Origin: Ceratodon purpureus
Lineage: Eukaryota > Streptophyta > Bryopsida > Pseudoditrichales > Ditrichaceae
Direction of reading: 5' to 3'
Assembly: GCA_014871385.1 (NCBI GenBank)
Contig: CM026423.1
Span: 17,163,690 to 17,227,689 of the forward strand
Length of the DNA stretch: 64,000 nt
Each line of letters begins with the position of its first letter. Positions within the stretch are counted from its first letter, which is position 1. The notes below the pieces were generated by a model. The model was not told the origin of the DNA. It made no database searches and worked only from the letters and a program-made list of their open reading frames with translations. The translations under genes and the position numbers were made by a program. Below are positions 23,701 to 35,400 of the stretch, in pieces.

Positions 23701-24335
23701 GACAAGAGAATGAAGAAGCAGCAAAGCGCAAAGCTGAAGAGAGAGCTGCAAACAAAGAAACTCGAAGGAGAGAAAAAGAGGAGCGCATCGCAGCTGTGAA
23801 TCAAAGGAAGGCTGAACGTGCAGCCAAGCGGCTGGAAAAGGAGCGCCTTCAAGCTGAGAGGAGGGCTGCGGGGGGAGGACGAGGAAGGCGGCACAACCCA
23901 CAAAGCAACCTTGCCGGGAGCAGCACCTTCGCAGGGAGCTGTGCGTCGCTACAGAACCCTACAGGGGCGGAGGGATGGGACGCCAGAGCAGCGGAGATGA
24001 TACAAGGTGGCGGGCCGCAGGGGGTTTGGGGCAGCGGCACTACAGCTGAGCTGATGTGCAACGCCGCAGCAGGCAGATGTGCAACCAACTCCGCAGTAGA
24101 TTTGCAACGAGGAGCAGGCACAGCATTCTCCACCTTCGGCAGAGATGTACAACGTCCAGCCCACCTCCACCCACACATGTCGCATGCAACCTCATCAACT
24201 CCATTCCGACCACCCACTTCAAATGTGTGGCCGTCTCCACCACCCATGTTCTACAATCCGATGCTTATGACTCCCTTCTTCCCCCCCACAACGGCACCCT
24301 TCACTGGATCTGAAAGCAACGGTAACCCAAGATAG
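17719..24335 (+). CDS. pogo/Tigger-like transposase (HTH-psq, CENP-B HTH, DDE_1)
   Basis: Model: exons 17719-18012, 19799-21167 and 23338-24335, about 886 residues. Introns are GT-AG with matching phases (phase 0, then phase 1; donors CAG|GTACAG and GAG|GTAAGA, acceptors TATATTGCAG and GGGGTTTAG). Residues 1-98 are acidic and Gln-rich. A psq-type helix-turn-helix spans about 137-176 ([20 protein letters not shown]) and a CENP-B type HTH about 193-266. The DDE nuclease has D298 (WNCDESG), D411 (LIVDGHTSH) and D447 (LQPLDKS). The C-terminus has a basic stretch ([11 protein letters not shown], about 644) and a Lys/Glu/Arg coiled coil (about 664-735). Known role: binds the element ends and moves it by cut and paste at TA. 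No stop or frame break was found in the exons, so it may be active. The exact first exon is the least certain part. Confidence 0.8.
18159..19345 (-). pseudogene. GDSL esterase/lipase gene fragment captured in transposase intron 1
   Basis: Three exons in antisense, about 19345-19202, 19051-18924 and 18793-18159, keep their GT-AG introns, so the source was genomic DNA. Seen: [22 protein letters not shown] near the N-terminus, then [20 protein letters not shown] and [17 protein letters not shown], then block [11 protein letters not shown], then [10 protein letters not shown] followed by [11 protein letters not shown]. Known family: SGNH/GDSL plant extracellular esterases with catalytic Ser in FGDS-L. 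Broken: the FGDS Ser motif just before LVDVGNNN is lost (only TSYT remains), a one-base deletion precedes GPIGC, and no C-terminal Asp-His block was found. It cannot make a working enzyme. Confidence 0.87.
19614..19734 (-). pseudogene. Auxin response factor PB1 exon captured in transposase intron 1
   Basis: A single 121 bp exon in antisense, bounded by an AG acceptor (AATTAGCAG) and GTGAGT donor, with 39 full codons and split codons at both ends. It encodes VLAHMFQL followed by a segment containing [18 protein letters not shown] and HPWE, the middle of the C-terminal PB1 (AUX/IAA) domain of ARF transcription factors, and it breaks off in the codon after DHPW where plant ARF genes usually have an intron. 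Known role of the source: dimerisation of ARF and Aux/IAA proteins in auxin response. No other ARF exon is nearby, so this is an isolated piece. Confidence 0.82.
21757..22100 (-). pseudogene. Unidentified gene exon captured in transposase intron 2
   Basis: A 344 bp antisense exon, open throughout, between an AG acceptor (TGTGCCAG) and a GTATGT donor. The encoded 114-odd residues begin [19 protein letters not shown], include [20 protein letters not shown] and [12 protein letters not shown], and look like a disordered Ser/Pro/Glu/Lys-rich linker of a nuclear protein. I do not recognise the family. Context (next to the legumain pieces, same strand, intact splice edges) suggests another host gene piece taken up by the transposon. 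A 35-bp part of it (21806-21840) is repeated at 22287-22321. Confidence 0.55.
22405..22747 (-). pseudogene. Legumain (vacuolar processing enzyme) gene fragment captured in transposase intron 2
   Basis: Two antisense exons. The first, 22747-22662, encodes [20 protein letters not shown] and GTYKEF. The second starts at 22524 and encodes [15 protein letters not shown] followed by [10 protein letters not shown]. They are joined by a GTAATA...CTGCAG intron that puts the reading frames together ([11 protein letters not shown]). The Cys in EACESGS is the catalytic Cys of family C13 legumains; the DHG segment with the catalytic His is not found upstream. After TTASN the sequence departs from the family and stops (SSSGIQ then TAA). 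It is therefore a short, non-functional genomic fragment of a vacuolar Asn-specific protease gene. Confidence 0.85.
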
Positions 24336-24843
24336 AATAAGCAAAAAAAGCGCGCCAATGTTGCTTGCCAGCAAGGTCATTCCTGAATTTTTGGTGCACC
24401 ATGATAGTCAACAGATCGTGCTCTTGCATGTGGCTAGGTGCACATCATGGGAACAAAAAGGAGTTCTAATAGGACAATAATGTTCTCTACATGGGAACTA
24501 AATGCTTACTTCAAGACTCCTTTTTAGCACAAAGGGAGTTCTTCTCCCTTAGATTTAGGATCTCGTTTGTTCTTTTCCAGTGAGTCATTTGCTCCATTTT
24601 GGAACTAGTTTTGTCTTCTACCTAAACTCTCTCTTATTGCTTACGCATGGACCCTATGCACCACATGTGGGACTCTACTACCTTTCCTTCTTTTAATTGT
24701 AGATAATTCATCCTTTGCTCAAAAAATTCAATTCTTGAACCACTTGACTCCTTGGTGCCTTGCTCATCAACTAAAATTGCTACAACGCCTAAAACTCACT
24801 CAGATTCTCCATGCTGAAATTTGCGCCATTATTGGACGCTCTA

Positions 24844-27800
24844 CTATACATGTGATTTAGTACAAAATAAAAGTGTGGGACTACCGTCAGCCCTATGTTT
24901 CCAAGCATTAGGAACTTGCTCCATCCCGTCCTCCCCATATTCTCTATCGTCCGTTCTTTGTTTCCATCCATTGGGAATGTGTTCCCGATCGTCCGTCCCT
25001 TTGTTCCTTGTCGTCCACCTCAATTTGACCCTTTCAGCTTGCAGGGGCTATATCTTCCTCATTTTTTGCCCGTTTCTAGAGTTTGACAACATTTTCGACG
25101 TCTACATTTTATGAGGATGTCTAAAATGTTCTTGAAATCAAGATTTAGATCCAAAATAAGGCTGTTAGATTCTTTGAAAGTTGTTGTCCGCCTCCCTTGT
25201 TCCTTGCCTTCCGCTCCTTGTTCCCAAGCATTGAGAACGTATTCCTTGTAAATTTTTCTTTACATTTTCTGTAATTTGTTGACATGTCAACACATGTAGA
25301 AATCTATTATCCTATGTTTTCAAATTGGAGTAATGTAATTACATCCAAAATCTGGTTATTTTTTAATTCGTCACAATAAAGGCAAGATAAGTCATAATGT
25401 GGTGATGAATACTTGTCGTGACGTCACGACATTATAATGGAAATGGCATCCGTCACGATTTGACATTTAGTAGCCAAGGTCAAACAAGTATTATTAACAG
25501 CTTGTAGGAAGAAACAGAAGAATCTTCCAAAGATGATAATGGTTGTATGAATAAAGAAGAAGATTCATCAATCAATAGACATTCCAAATAAACAAGAAGA
25601 AATGAACAACAATTTATTGTTGTCAAGAATCAAGTGAAAAAAGGTTCTAGTACGCCTCAAGTTCATGAAACTTCTTTTAGAGTTGCAATTCAATGAATGA
25701 AAATATTATCAATTCTACATCCAATTAAGATTAAAAAATTGTATTCAACGCGGATGGATACATGTGCAATTCAATGAATGAAAATATTATCAATTCTACA
25801 CCCAATTAAGATTAAAAAATTGTATTCAACGCGGATGGATACATGTGCAAGAACAAGGTATTACCGTATTACACCATTTGTAATGGATTTTATATTAAAA
25901 GATAATAAGTAGGGCTAATACTTCTAATCCTACTTATAAATATGTACGTGTTAAAAGGCTTAGAAGTAGAAGTATTACACCATCAGAAAAATATCTATTA
26001 CTATAGAAAATGGTTTCTTTATGGATCGTGCTAGAGTAATAAATGAAGGTACTGGCAATATGTAGTTGATCTTCTTCAATATGCAAAATTAAACTGGATT
26101 TTTGGTTTATCACTTATATCTCTAGACAAATATTCTCAAATTCCATAAAAGATAGAATTATATAGGATAGAAATATGTATATTAATATTTAGAATTATTT
26201 ACAATAAGTGAATTTAAAAAATTTAAATTCAACTGAAAAATAGAGTTGTCAAGCTACAATTCATTAGTATACAATTCATTAGTTTATTGCATTAATGCTA
26301 ACCTATTTAGATAAAGAAAATGATGTCTGTGAATAAAATATTTAGAATATTTAAGTGCATATGGTCCTATGGACTTTGAATGAAACAAATGACGTTATTT
26401 GACATATATGTTTATAAAAGAAATATCTTAAAAGAATAATAATTAGCGTTAAAATGTAGTAACATTAATTAATCACATAAGATATGATATTTTCATTGTT
26501 CTTTTCAAAAGTACACCTTCTTTGGACCAGTTTTTATATATCAAATATTATTTTATATGAAAAAAAACTCATTTTCAAATTCTTTAAATTCATTAATAAA
26601 ATTGAATCACAATCTAAATATTTAAAAGAAATCATTTTGAGATAATAGCTTTTATGCTCTCATTTTTTAATGTCTTATGATGTTTTCACTTAAAACTTAG
26701 TTTAAATGAAGTTCATATAAAAATCTTTAAATATAAAAATGATTGTCAAGCTACTATTATTATATTTGATGTAAATATGTCTTAAAAACTTTTTAATAAA
26801 TAATATTAAGGAGAAGTATTTCTTTTTTAATGTGGTATTTTTTAACTTTTCAAAGTCTTTTAAAAGTATTCTAGAATATTTATTAGATATTTTATAGAAT
26901 CACTAAATTACTTTTTAAGTTACTGTAGTATTCAATTTTAAAATTAATTTAAAACTCTATAAATTTGTTAAACCTCCAAAAATTACTATGTTATTCTATC
27001 ATGAAATGCTTCAATCTTATTTGATTGTCAATAAAGCTTCTTCTATTTTTTTCCTTTTATTATTCAAAAATAAATTAAATTTTTTATATTAAATATTTAA
27101 TCAGATAAGAAATAAAACAATTTACATGATAACTTTATAATTATTTTTTTATATGCTTAGTTATCTATCATTTATATATTAATACTTGCATACCGTGATG
27201 AAAATGTAATTTAGTCAATAAGATTTATGGTATATGGTAAATTTCTATATTGCTTAAAAACGCAATTAATACTATTATGAAAGATGGGATTAAAGTGAGA
27301 AACACCATATTAATTTTTAACATTGTATTTCCTTATTGTAGAGAACCTCTTATAAGTGGCGCAGTTAATGTGCCTTTAGTAGTGCTACAAATGCAATTAG
27401 ACTTCGTGGATATTTTCAATTGTATTCCCTAATAAACTTGGCGCCTAGAAAAAAAACGACGGAGCCCACAGAATCCCATTCTGTAAGAGTCTCTAGGAGT
27501 GCTCAGAGAAGACACGTCATGAGTAGGTCATATTCACAAATCCAAGAGCTCATCGTTCAAAGGCGACCACTAGCGCAGCGGTTCTTCATCAAATTTTATT
27601 ACTCTTTGAGAAATAAAATTGATGGTGCAAGACCATGTAACTCATTTTAAAACTACTTAAGCCATTGCTTAGGTTCACCTTGAGTATTATTTAATAAACA
27701 ATTTTGTTAAGTTTGTGAAAAACCTCAAATATAAAACCATTAGTTATTCTCTTTCAATCTAATTATAAAAAATGTCATCAATATGAAATTGAAAAAAACA

Positions 27801-28040
27801 TGACTTTCATTAGGTTGATTTTGAAGACTTGGTTTTGATTTTTTCTTAAAAAACTTATAGGATAAAAGGCATTGTATCAAAGGTGACTTAGAATAAATAA
27901 TTTTATACTAACTCACCGGGAGAAGTATTTGCATCGGAAAGTGCAAGAAATTCTTTTTCTTGCAGTGCCTACCAATCGCCAAAAAGGTGACTGCCAAATT
28001 GTGTCTTCTTTAGTTTCAATATTGTAGCATCTCCTTGTAG
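24844..28040. other. AT-rich region without recognisable genes
   Basis: Near 24890, 24950 and 25210 are three diverged copies of a short unit (TTTGTTCC, CATTGGGAA and GTGTTCCC-like order), suggesting an old minisatellite. From 25440 the base composition turns strongly AT-rich. Short frames at 27250-27650 have no recognised motif. No transposon ends were found. Confidence 0.45.
25684..25845. repeat. 81-bp tandem duplication
   Basis: Units 25684-25764 and 25765-25845 differ at one base (ACATCCAAT against ACACCCAAT), so the duplication is recent. Each begins TGCAATTCAATGAATG and ends ATGGATACATG. A third start (TGCAAG) follows but does not continue. Confidence 0.92.
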
Positions 28041-28049
28041 GCTACATAT

Positions 28050-28760
28050 TGATGTGACACCCTCTGAGTTGGTCGCTGATTTGCGGTCCCACTTAGAAGA
28101 GTTCCTGATGCACAATTTCAAGGCAAAGTGGGAGAATCAGCAATTCAAGGCATGCATGGGAAATCTAAGTCCTAATGCAATTGTGTCCGTCATAATAAGT
28201 CCTAATGCAACGGGATACAATCATTGCTCTGTTGGAGAATGAGTTAATCTCCGTCCATGAAGCTTACACTTGATAATCTACATAGGATCAAGGTCCCACT
28301 AAAAGCTGCAAAGAGATTGGAGAGTTTTGGGCTCTTGAAAGATCCTGCAGAAAATTATGCCTTCAAGTGGCAGAACGAGCTGCAGTCGCAACATTGGTTT
28401 AATTTCGAGCCTTCCAGGTCACCGTTTTAGTTCATATCACCTTTCAAGTTCATCCTGAGTGGTTTAGATCCTAATAATAAGATTCTTACTGAGTATCACT
28501 TCTATATTAGCGATGACAAATTGCATGACAACAACTTCGTATAGTACTGCTTTAGGCTTCATAAAGACTTCTTGATAGAACAATTTTTTCTTTTCTCCGT
28601 TGAACACATTGTATTCTCTGACGGATGTGCGTCACAGTTTAAGTGTGCAAAGTCTCTTTATTTTGTCGCGAGGTACCGTCACTCACAATATCAGATGAGT
28701 TGCCACTAGAATGTGTTATGCAATAGAACTACTTTCATCGTCAATACCGGACATCTTTTT
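28050..28760 (+). pseudogene. Decayed transposon-like coding region (family not named)
   Basis: Protein-like pieces in shifting frames: ADLRSHLEEFLMHNFKAKWE and QFKACMGNLSPNAIVSVI; then AENYAFKWQNELQSQHWF; then EYHFYISDDKLHD; then EHIVFSDGCASQFKCAKSLY with FVARYRHS. Several stops and frame changes separate them, so it is dead. The order (helical N-terminus, ENYxF, ISDDKxHD, SDGCxxQFKC) belongs to a repetitive gene family I have seen in plant and animal genomes, probably transposon-derived, but I cannot name the superfamily with confidence. Confidence 0.5.
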
Positions 28761-31598
28761 AAGGTATGTGCAATAATGTTGTCAATTTTGAGAGTTTTGG
28801 AGCTATTGCAATTCAAATTCTAGCTTCAGATACTTGTGCTAGGGAAGTATTTGTAGAATAAAGGTATTATAACATGATTAAAATATTGTTATATATGACA
28901 TTTATTGTGATATATGACTTTATTACTTTTTGGAAATACTAGAATTATTAAAATATTAGAAATTTTCATTAATCTTCATGCAACATTGAAATTTATTTTA
29001 TTAAATTTGATACTATAATGATATTAAATATGTTCGTAAAAGGAATGCATCATTCTTTATACTTAAATTTATTTATATACTTATTTAAAAATTTAAAAAT
29101 TAGAGCTTTTCAAATAGTTAAATTAAATAATTTAATATTATATTATATTAAATTTAATAAAAAATACTAATAAATTTTAAAAAATATTTAATTATGCCCA
29201 TATAATTAAAATAATTAATGAATATATAGTAAAATTATTTATTAATAATTTTTCAATAATTTATTTATTTTTTAAATTAAAAATTTTAAAAAGAAGTTAA
29301 AGTTCTTAATTTGAACATTAAAGTGTTTGAGTGTAAATTAATTGATGTAAAATTTAATTATATATTTAAATTCATCTATTTCAAAGACTTCTTTATTATG
29401 TAAATATGTCGTATCTTAAAATTGTTTATATAGTTGAAACCTAGAATATATCATGAGGTATCATTTTAATCTGACAATATATCAAAATAAATTCTAATTA
29501 CTTAAACCCCATATTTTTGGCAATTATAAAGGTGTGTGAAGTGATTTCATTTCAATTTGATATTACTATGAACACCTAAATTCATAATGACCAAGTTTAA
29601 TTGTCCATATCTCATTTAATGTTTGAAGTTAGCATTTGATCTTATGATCATTTGAAAAATCTTGGAGAAAACTACAACCTGTTAATTTCACAAGTAAGAT
29701 AAAGGATGTCTTTGAGCAAGATGTCAACAATATTATTTTTTGGTTTATAAAATTCTATATCTTCTTTAATATTGGTTGTACATTGATGTTTATGGCTCAT
29801 TGGAAATGACATAACAAGGGCTATATAAGATTGATGTCTCATTTGCTTGATTTAAGCGGGGTTAAGTATCTTATAACACTTTTTATTTTGGCAATGTTAA
29901 AAATAGTATTGAAATAGATGGCTTTTTATACCAAAACCTTCGGTTTTAGATTTTTAAAAAAAGAAAAGACTTTGGAGCTTTACATGTTAAGCAATTTCTT
30001 CTTCTCTCATGTACTTAATTAAGTTCAACTAAGTGAAATACAATGGAGATATGGAATTAAAAATATTGTTTCCATATTTGAGTTGACTCTATTGATCCTT
30101 GCATCATAAATACTGCTACAATGTCTTCAAAAAACCACAAATATAAACATGATAAATGGATTTTGTTCTCCAAAATTCTAGTGTAAAGATAGTCTTGGGC
30201 GACCAACAAGTATACCTATGAACTGGTATACCTATGAAATTGGGAGACCAACAAGTATACCTATGAAATTGCCATGCATATATCAATATGTCAAGGATAC
30301 ATGAACTTGGGATTTTGGCTGACCATCCGTATGCCATTAAGATTGATCAGACATCAATGACTAAAAAAATAATAGCCTCACCTTTATTGTAAGGTTACAT
30401 TTCATGTGCCATTTGATAATTGCCTTTATTGGTTTTGAGAAATAGTAGAGATGAAATATGAACAATGAAATTATGCAATATTCTAATAATCAAACCCGTT
30501 CTTATACATATTCAATATACTAAATTGATAGTTGTATATAAAAGTTGAAACATGATTCAACAGGTCTTGTTTGTTACATCTACAACAACCATATAATCTC
30601 CCTCATACATTATGCAAAAATAGTTCCATGTGATTATACACGAGCTAAATAATGATCAAAATCTCATATATTGAATCAAATAACTAAAGTAATTGGCAAT
30701 TCCAAAAGGCCCATGTGTTTTGATCTTTATCCGGATCTTTTAATTGGAGGCTGATTAAAAGGATAACCTTTGTAACAAAACTCACTCTTTTATATCTCTA
30801 TCCACTGCCAATGGTTTGCCTATATTATTTTGTATGCCAATTGTTGGAACTTGGCATTCTCTTTTTTTATAGCACATTTTGTTGGTGAAAAGTAAATTGT
30901 TAGCATTTTGATAAAAACATTGAATTCACTCGTCATCCAACAATCCCAGATTGTCCAATTGTGAAGGTTTTAGTTCATAGCCGTTGATTTATACTTCATT
31001 CAATAAAATACATTAGTATAATTTTTAATTTTAGATACAATATAACATTGGATTCTATTCACAATAACAATAAGTCTATTCGATGTGCGTACAGACAACT
31101 ACAATATCATAGGAGTACAATTTTTATTTATAGAAGACACATATCTTATTGTGATGAAATATGGCTATTCTCATCAAAATTTGTACAACCTTAAACATTT
31201 AAAACAATGGTCTACAATTAGGTAATCAACTCCACATGTACAAAGATAGTGGAGTCAATCTAATTACCCTTAAATCACCACCTTTACTTAATTTACGTAA
31301 ACATTATATACATTACTTTACACATACATTACACATTGCGGCTTTATTTTGTATATTCCAATGTATTCTTTGAGCCTAATACTTTGGACTTACCTTCATT
31401 TAGATTAAAATTACAACAATCACGCACTCAACCTAGTCATAGCGTGAACAAGCCCATAGAAATTTGGTGTGTTACTCCTCTCTCATGAGTCTCATCTGAG
31501 TGTTGATGTTGTTTTTCAATAATTGCATGTGGTAATAAAGCTTCATGCTTTGTAGCCAAAAAAGAAAACTTGGAATCATAATGACTTTCATCCATTGT
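28761..31598. other. Strongly AT-rich region, no gene seen
   Basis: Long runs of A/T (for example 29080-29300) without open frames of meaningful length. Around 30185-30260 the words GGAGACCAACAAGTATACC-like and CCTATGAAATTG recur two or three times. Nothing else stands out. Confidence 0.45.
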
Positions 31599-31602
31599 TT
31601 AA

Positions 31603-32431
31603 CCCCTAAAGCATCAACTCAGCAGTTTTGGTATAATTTAGGGTCCGGCAGGCTTATTAGTCAAATTTTACTGGATGAGGCTGTAACTTTGGCACAACAT
31701 GGGAAATTTTCATATCTTTCTAACAAGATCATTCATGCTTCAAAATTCCTCATACTTTAGAAGATACCTGCAGTCAAAATTCGAAAACATTATTTGGGCA
31801 TGCTGAAATCTATCCAAAACTATAGTTTATACTCAAAATTTGCCCAAAATTAATTAGACCACAGAAACTTCAAAAATTCACCAAAATTTGAGATTTTACT
31901 TTTTTTCAAGTTTTGTTTTTAAAACATGTAAATAAAATTTGAAGGCATAATCTCGTGGCTCGGATTTTCAATCCAATATTCTTTCGTATGTCTTTACTAC
32001 TATCATAGACCAGCCTTTGCATTTGAATTTCAGCAAACCTCCATGTGAAAAATCAAGCATTTCTTTAGATTTTGTTGGTCGTATGGGGAAAAAAGTGCAT
32101 GGACATATTCCTAACTCATCTAGCAACAAGAATTTGAAGAGCCTTACATCCAATTTGCTTTTGTGATTGGTTTTTTTTGGCTCACAAAACACTTGAAACC
32201 CATTTTGCAATAAGGGGAAAAAAAATTCTTTCAACTTAGAACGTTATGATCTCACGATCAGTGAGGAGTTTGAATCTTATATTTGGGGTACATATACATG
32301 TACAAGTAAGGTACTAGATCTTACGGTTATTTTCTCCAAAATACATCAAAACTTAAAAACTTACAGCTTGTATTGAAAGAGTCTATTTTATTAGGGTTTT
32401 TGGCAGTTTTGAGGCCTTTCAACTTTAGGGG
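31603..32431. mobile_element. Non-autonomous piggyBac-type element 2
   Basis: An 829 bp element between TTAA at 31599-31602 and 32432-32435. The inverted ends share CCCCTAAAG. Near the right end are AACGTTATGATCTCAC (about 32240) and TAGATCTTACGGTT (32315-32328), the same two landmarks seen at the right end of the full piggyBac element and of element 1. No transposase remains. The left interior is unlike element 1 apart from a shared TTTTACTGGATG word. Confidence 0.8.
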
Positions 32432-32435
32432 TTAA

Positions 32436-35400
32436 AAGAAGTTGATTTTATTCACTTCTTATCTTTTGATCTGTCATACTGTAATGTATGATATAATATC
32501 ACTTTGTATGAATTTGACTCAAGCAGTTGTAAGTTACAAGGGTGACTAAATCTCATCCTTCTTGTACCATTTGAAACATTGGCACACACCACAATATGTT
32601 GATGGCCTTTGCAAGAAAAGCATAGCACATCTATTTCTTTAAGCTAAAAACACCATAATTGAAAATTATCCTTTAGATGTTTTTTAAACTATTATTAAAT
32701 TAGTTTCGTACATGGCTTTAAACCAGTTTCAAAGAATCTAGTAGTAATCAATGGACTTTTAATATTTTCTCTATCCACGTTAAAGCTCATATACTAGCTT
32801 TGGATTAGCCTTAGTACTAATTCTAGATAATCCAATTTAACCACTAGAAAGTTTGGCAAACTTTGTTGCTTATAAAATTCTTAAAAACATCTACAAGGAA
32901 TAAAAAATATGAAATCATTTTACCTTATCATGATTTCTACTTCTTCTATACATACAAAAATTAAGTCTTCAAAAAAATCCTATTCCTCATATACAGATGT
33001 CTTTACTTTTTATTATTTATGGCATTTCTACCTTTAAATATGGTTTTGTCAAAAAATTAGGTTTCAATTCAAAAATACAAGTAGTACCCATTTTGGATGG
33101 GAATATTGTAAGCAAATTATCATCCTTGAAATAAGAGAGTTGTGTTCTATTAGACATAAAGGGTAGCAAGTACCATGAGGTTAATATTGTTAATAACTTA
33201 GTGGATTAGAGCCCAAAGAAAACATTATCCACTTTTACCATGTAGGTTTCCAACTAAATTTTAGAAAATGACATGGACTCCAACCTAACTTTCTCTTGGT
33301 ATAAATCCAAAAGCTAAGATAAAGAAATCAAAAACTATGAAAATAAAGTGATTTGATGAGAAACAATGGAGATATAAATTCTCTGAATTTTTTTGAGATG
33401 AAAAAGAAGAAATGATAAAGAATGCAGCATGTTTTGTATTTTTATTTCTCATAAATAATTGTCTAGAATTTTTGAATGTGAGAAGTTTGTTACACCCTCT
33501 TCTTATATATTACACTCTTCTTGAACCAGACGTGATGGTGTCCTAAAACCATTAGTTAATATCATGAAAAACTGGAAGTAAGACTACTAAAAAAACCACA
33601 ACTTAGCATTAAGGTAGTAATACCATAAACCGATAGAATAAGGAGTTTTGAGCAATTTGAACTATCATTTTCTCAGGGAATTATTGCAAGTACGTAGACA
33701 AATTGAAAACAGAATGATAGAAGTTGTTTTCATAATTTTCTGATAAAAATACAATTTCTTAGAAATATTTTAGCTGAAAAGTTTGTCCACCCCATTTCTT
33801 GTGTTGTAGACTTCATAAAGTCTGCTACTAGCATAGGCACAATTCCAAAAGCAGCTCTACCCAAAACCGATATAAGATCTCAACGCTTGTCAGGTGCATC
33901 AACGCTTCTCAAGGCTTGTCAAGGTATATACTAACTTACCCAAAATCAAGGATCTTGATTCCTATTGGTGCGGTTTCAGCACAAGTCTACTGCACAAGTT
34001 ATGGGGGGGTCTCGGTTTATGGTATTACTACCTTATGTCGCAAAACCTGGTTAATCCACCTAATCATGGCTGGTCATGCAAAAATTCTTTGTTTTCAATA
34101 TACCACCTCACTCTTTTACAACAACTCTTCTACACGCCTTGAGGACATTCGCGGTTTTTGGTTTCTCTACCTTACATACCAAAACTATTTATCAACAAAA
34201 TCTCTCCATTTCTTTGGACTCCAAACCAAATGTTTTATTGGTAGAAACCAACCCTTAGACAATGATTTATTCAATGTCATGCATGGTCACACTGTCACAG
34301 CCGCCTAAGCTACAAGTGGCTCAGTCAGCTTTTCAGTTGTAACTTGTGGGTTGGATATTTCCTAGGCAAACCTCATATACCGACGGCATCTTTGCAGGCG
34401 GTAATCTCAGGCCAATAGTGAGGCAGTGTTTATGTTTACAAAGAAAGTGTACAAACTTTGAACACCATTTTCAAAACCAATGTAGAGATGCATAATCATT
34501 GTTGACTTTTGATGATGCAAACACTATAATTGTACACTGACTCTTTGTGCTGTAGAACATTTTTGTCAATGTTGAAGCAAAACAATACATATTAGATTCT
34601 AAGTTTTATTTTCTTTAAAAAAATTCATTCAATTTTCTCCTAATTTTAAACCTACAAGTTTTACCAAAGTAAACAATAACGTTTTAAAGTTCTTGGGATT
34701 TGTGTGTAATTTAAAGTCCATGAAGAACTATAGATTTTTGTCTTTTGCAATCTATTTTTATGTCTTCAGACAAAAATTACTTGGAGTTTAATGATTGTTG
34801 CTTCCAAGATTTACATAATATAAAACCTGAATTATTCAAATTTAAGTTTATTATTCATACATGTAAAAGTCTCTAAATGAATAATTATTATGGAAACATT
34901 CATATGGATGTACGCACATGTAGAATAATAGATGATGCATTGGCTCCATATGACATTATATGAATTCTAAAGCTGGTGTAGGCGTTGTGTGTACAAGTAG
35001 AATGTATTTGGCATTTGAGAGATTGTTCATTGGATTATTTGATCCATGTGGACCAATAGTGATTGGACTCTTAGTCTGATTTTTTTTATCCCTTTGTACT
35101 ACCAAGACACCCTTTGATTAAAGTCCAGTTATGCACTTAAAGAATAACTTAATAAGTGATTTCAAGTCTATTCATCTAAAGAATATTTGTTCAGAAAGCT
35201 TTGCCTCTATTGAACTAAATATATAACCGTACAACTTGTTATGTAATTATATAACCATTGTTTAAGTTACATGATAATAGTTAGGTAGCTGATTTGTGCA
35301 CCTCCAAACACAATTTTTTTGGAAAAAAAATTAGTTTATTCAGAACAAAGTAAATCACCAAAAACAGTTTCGGATGGGCTCAAAAAGAACGAAATATCAC

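Larger units (their letters stand above)
17242..24841 (+). mobile_element. Complete pogo/Tigger-like DNA transposon with captured gene fragments
   Basis: A 7600 bp element flanked by TA (17240-17241 and 24842-24843). Its inverted ends are GAACGTCCAAAAATGGCGCA on the left and GAGCGTCCAATAATGGCGCA on the right (reverse complement), 18 of 20 identical. A second inverted copy of the core, TGCGCCATTTTTG, lies at 17356-17368 and is probably an extra transposase site. It encodes a pogo-type transposase in three exons. The two introns (18013-19798 and 21168-23337) hold antisense fragments of a GDSL esterase gene, an auxin response factor, an unidentified gene and a legumain. TA duplication and a CENP-B/DDE transposase fit the pogo group of Tc1/mariner. 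Confidence 0.88.

Noticed and set aside
33894..34308. Overlapping frames of 82-130 codons
   Set aside because: No family motifs, no splice structure and two overlapping frames of similar length; treated as chance.
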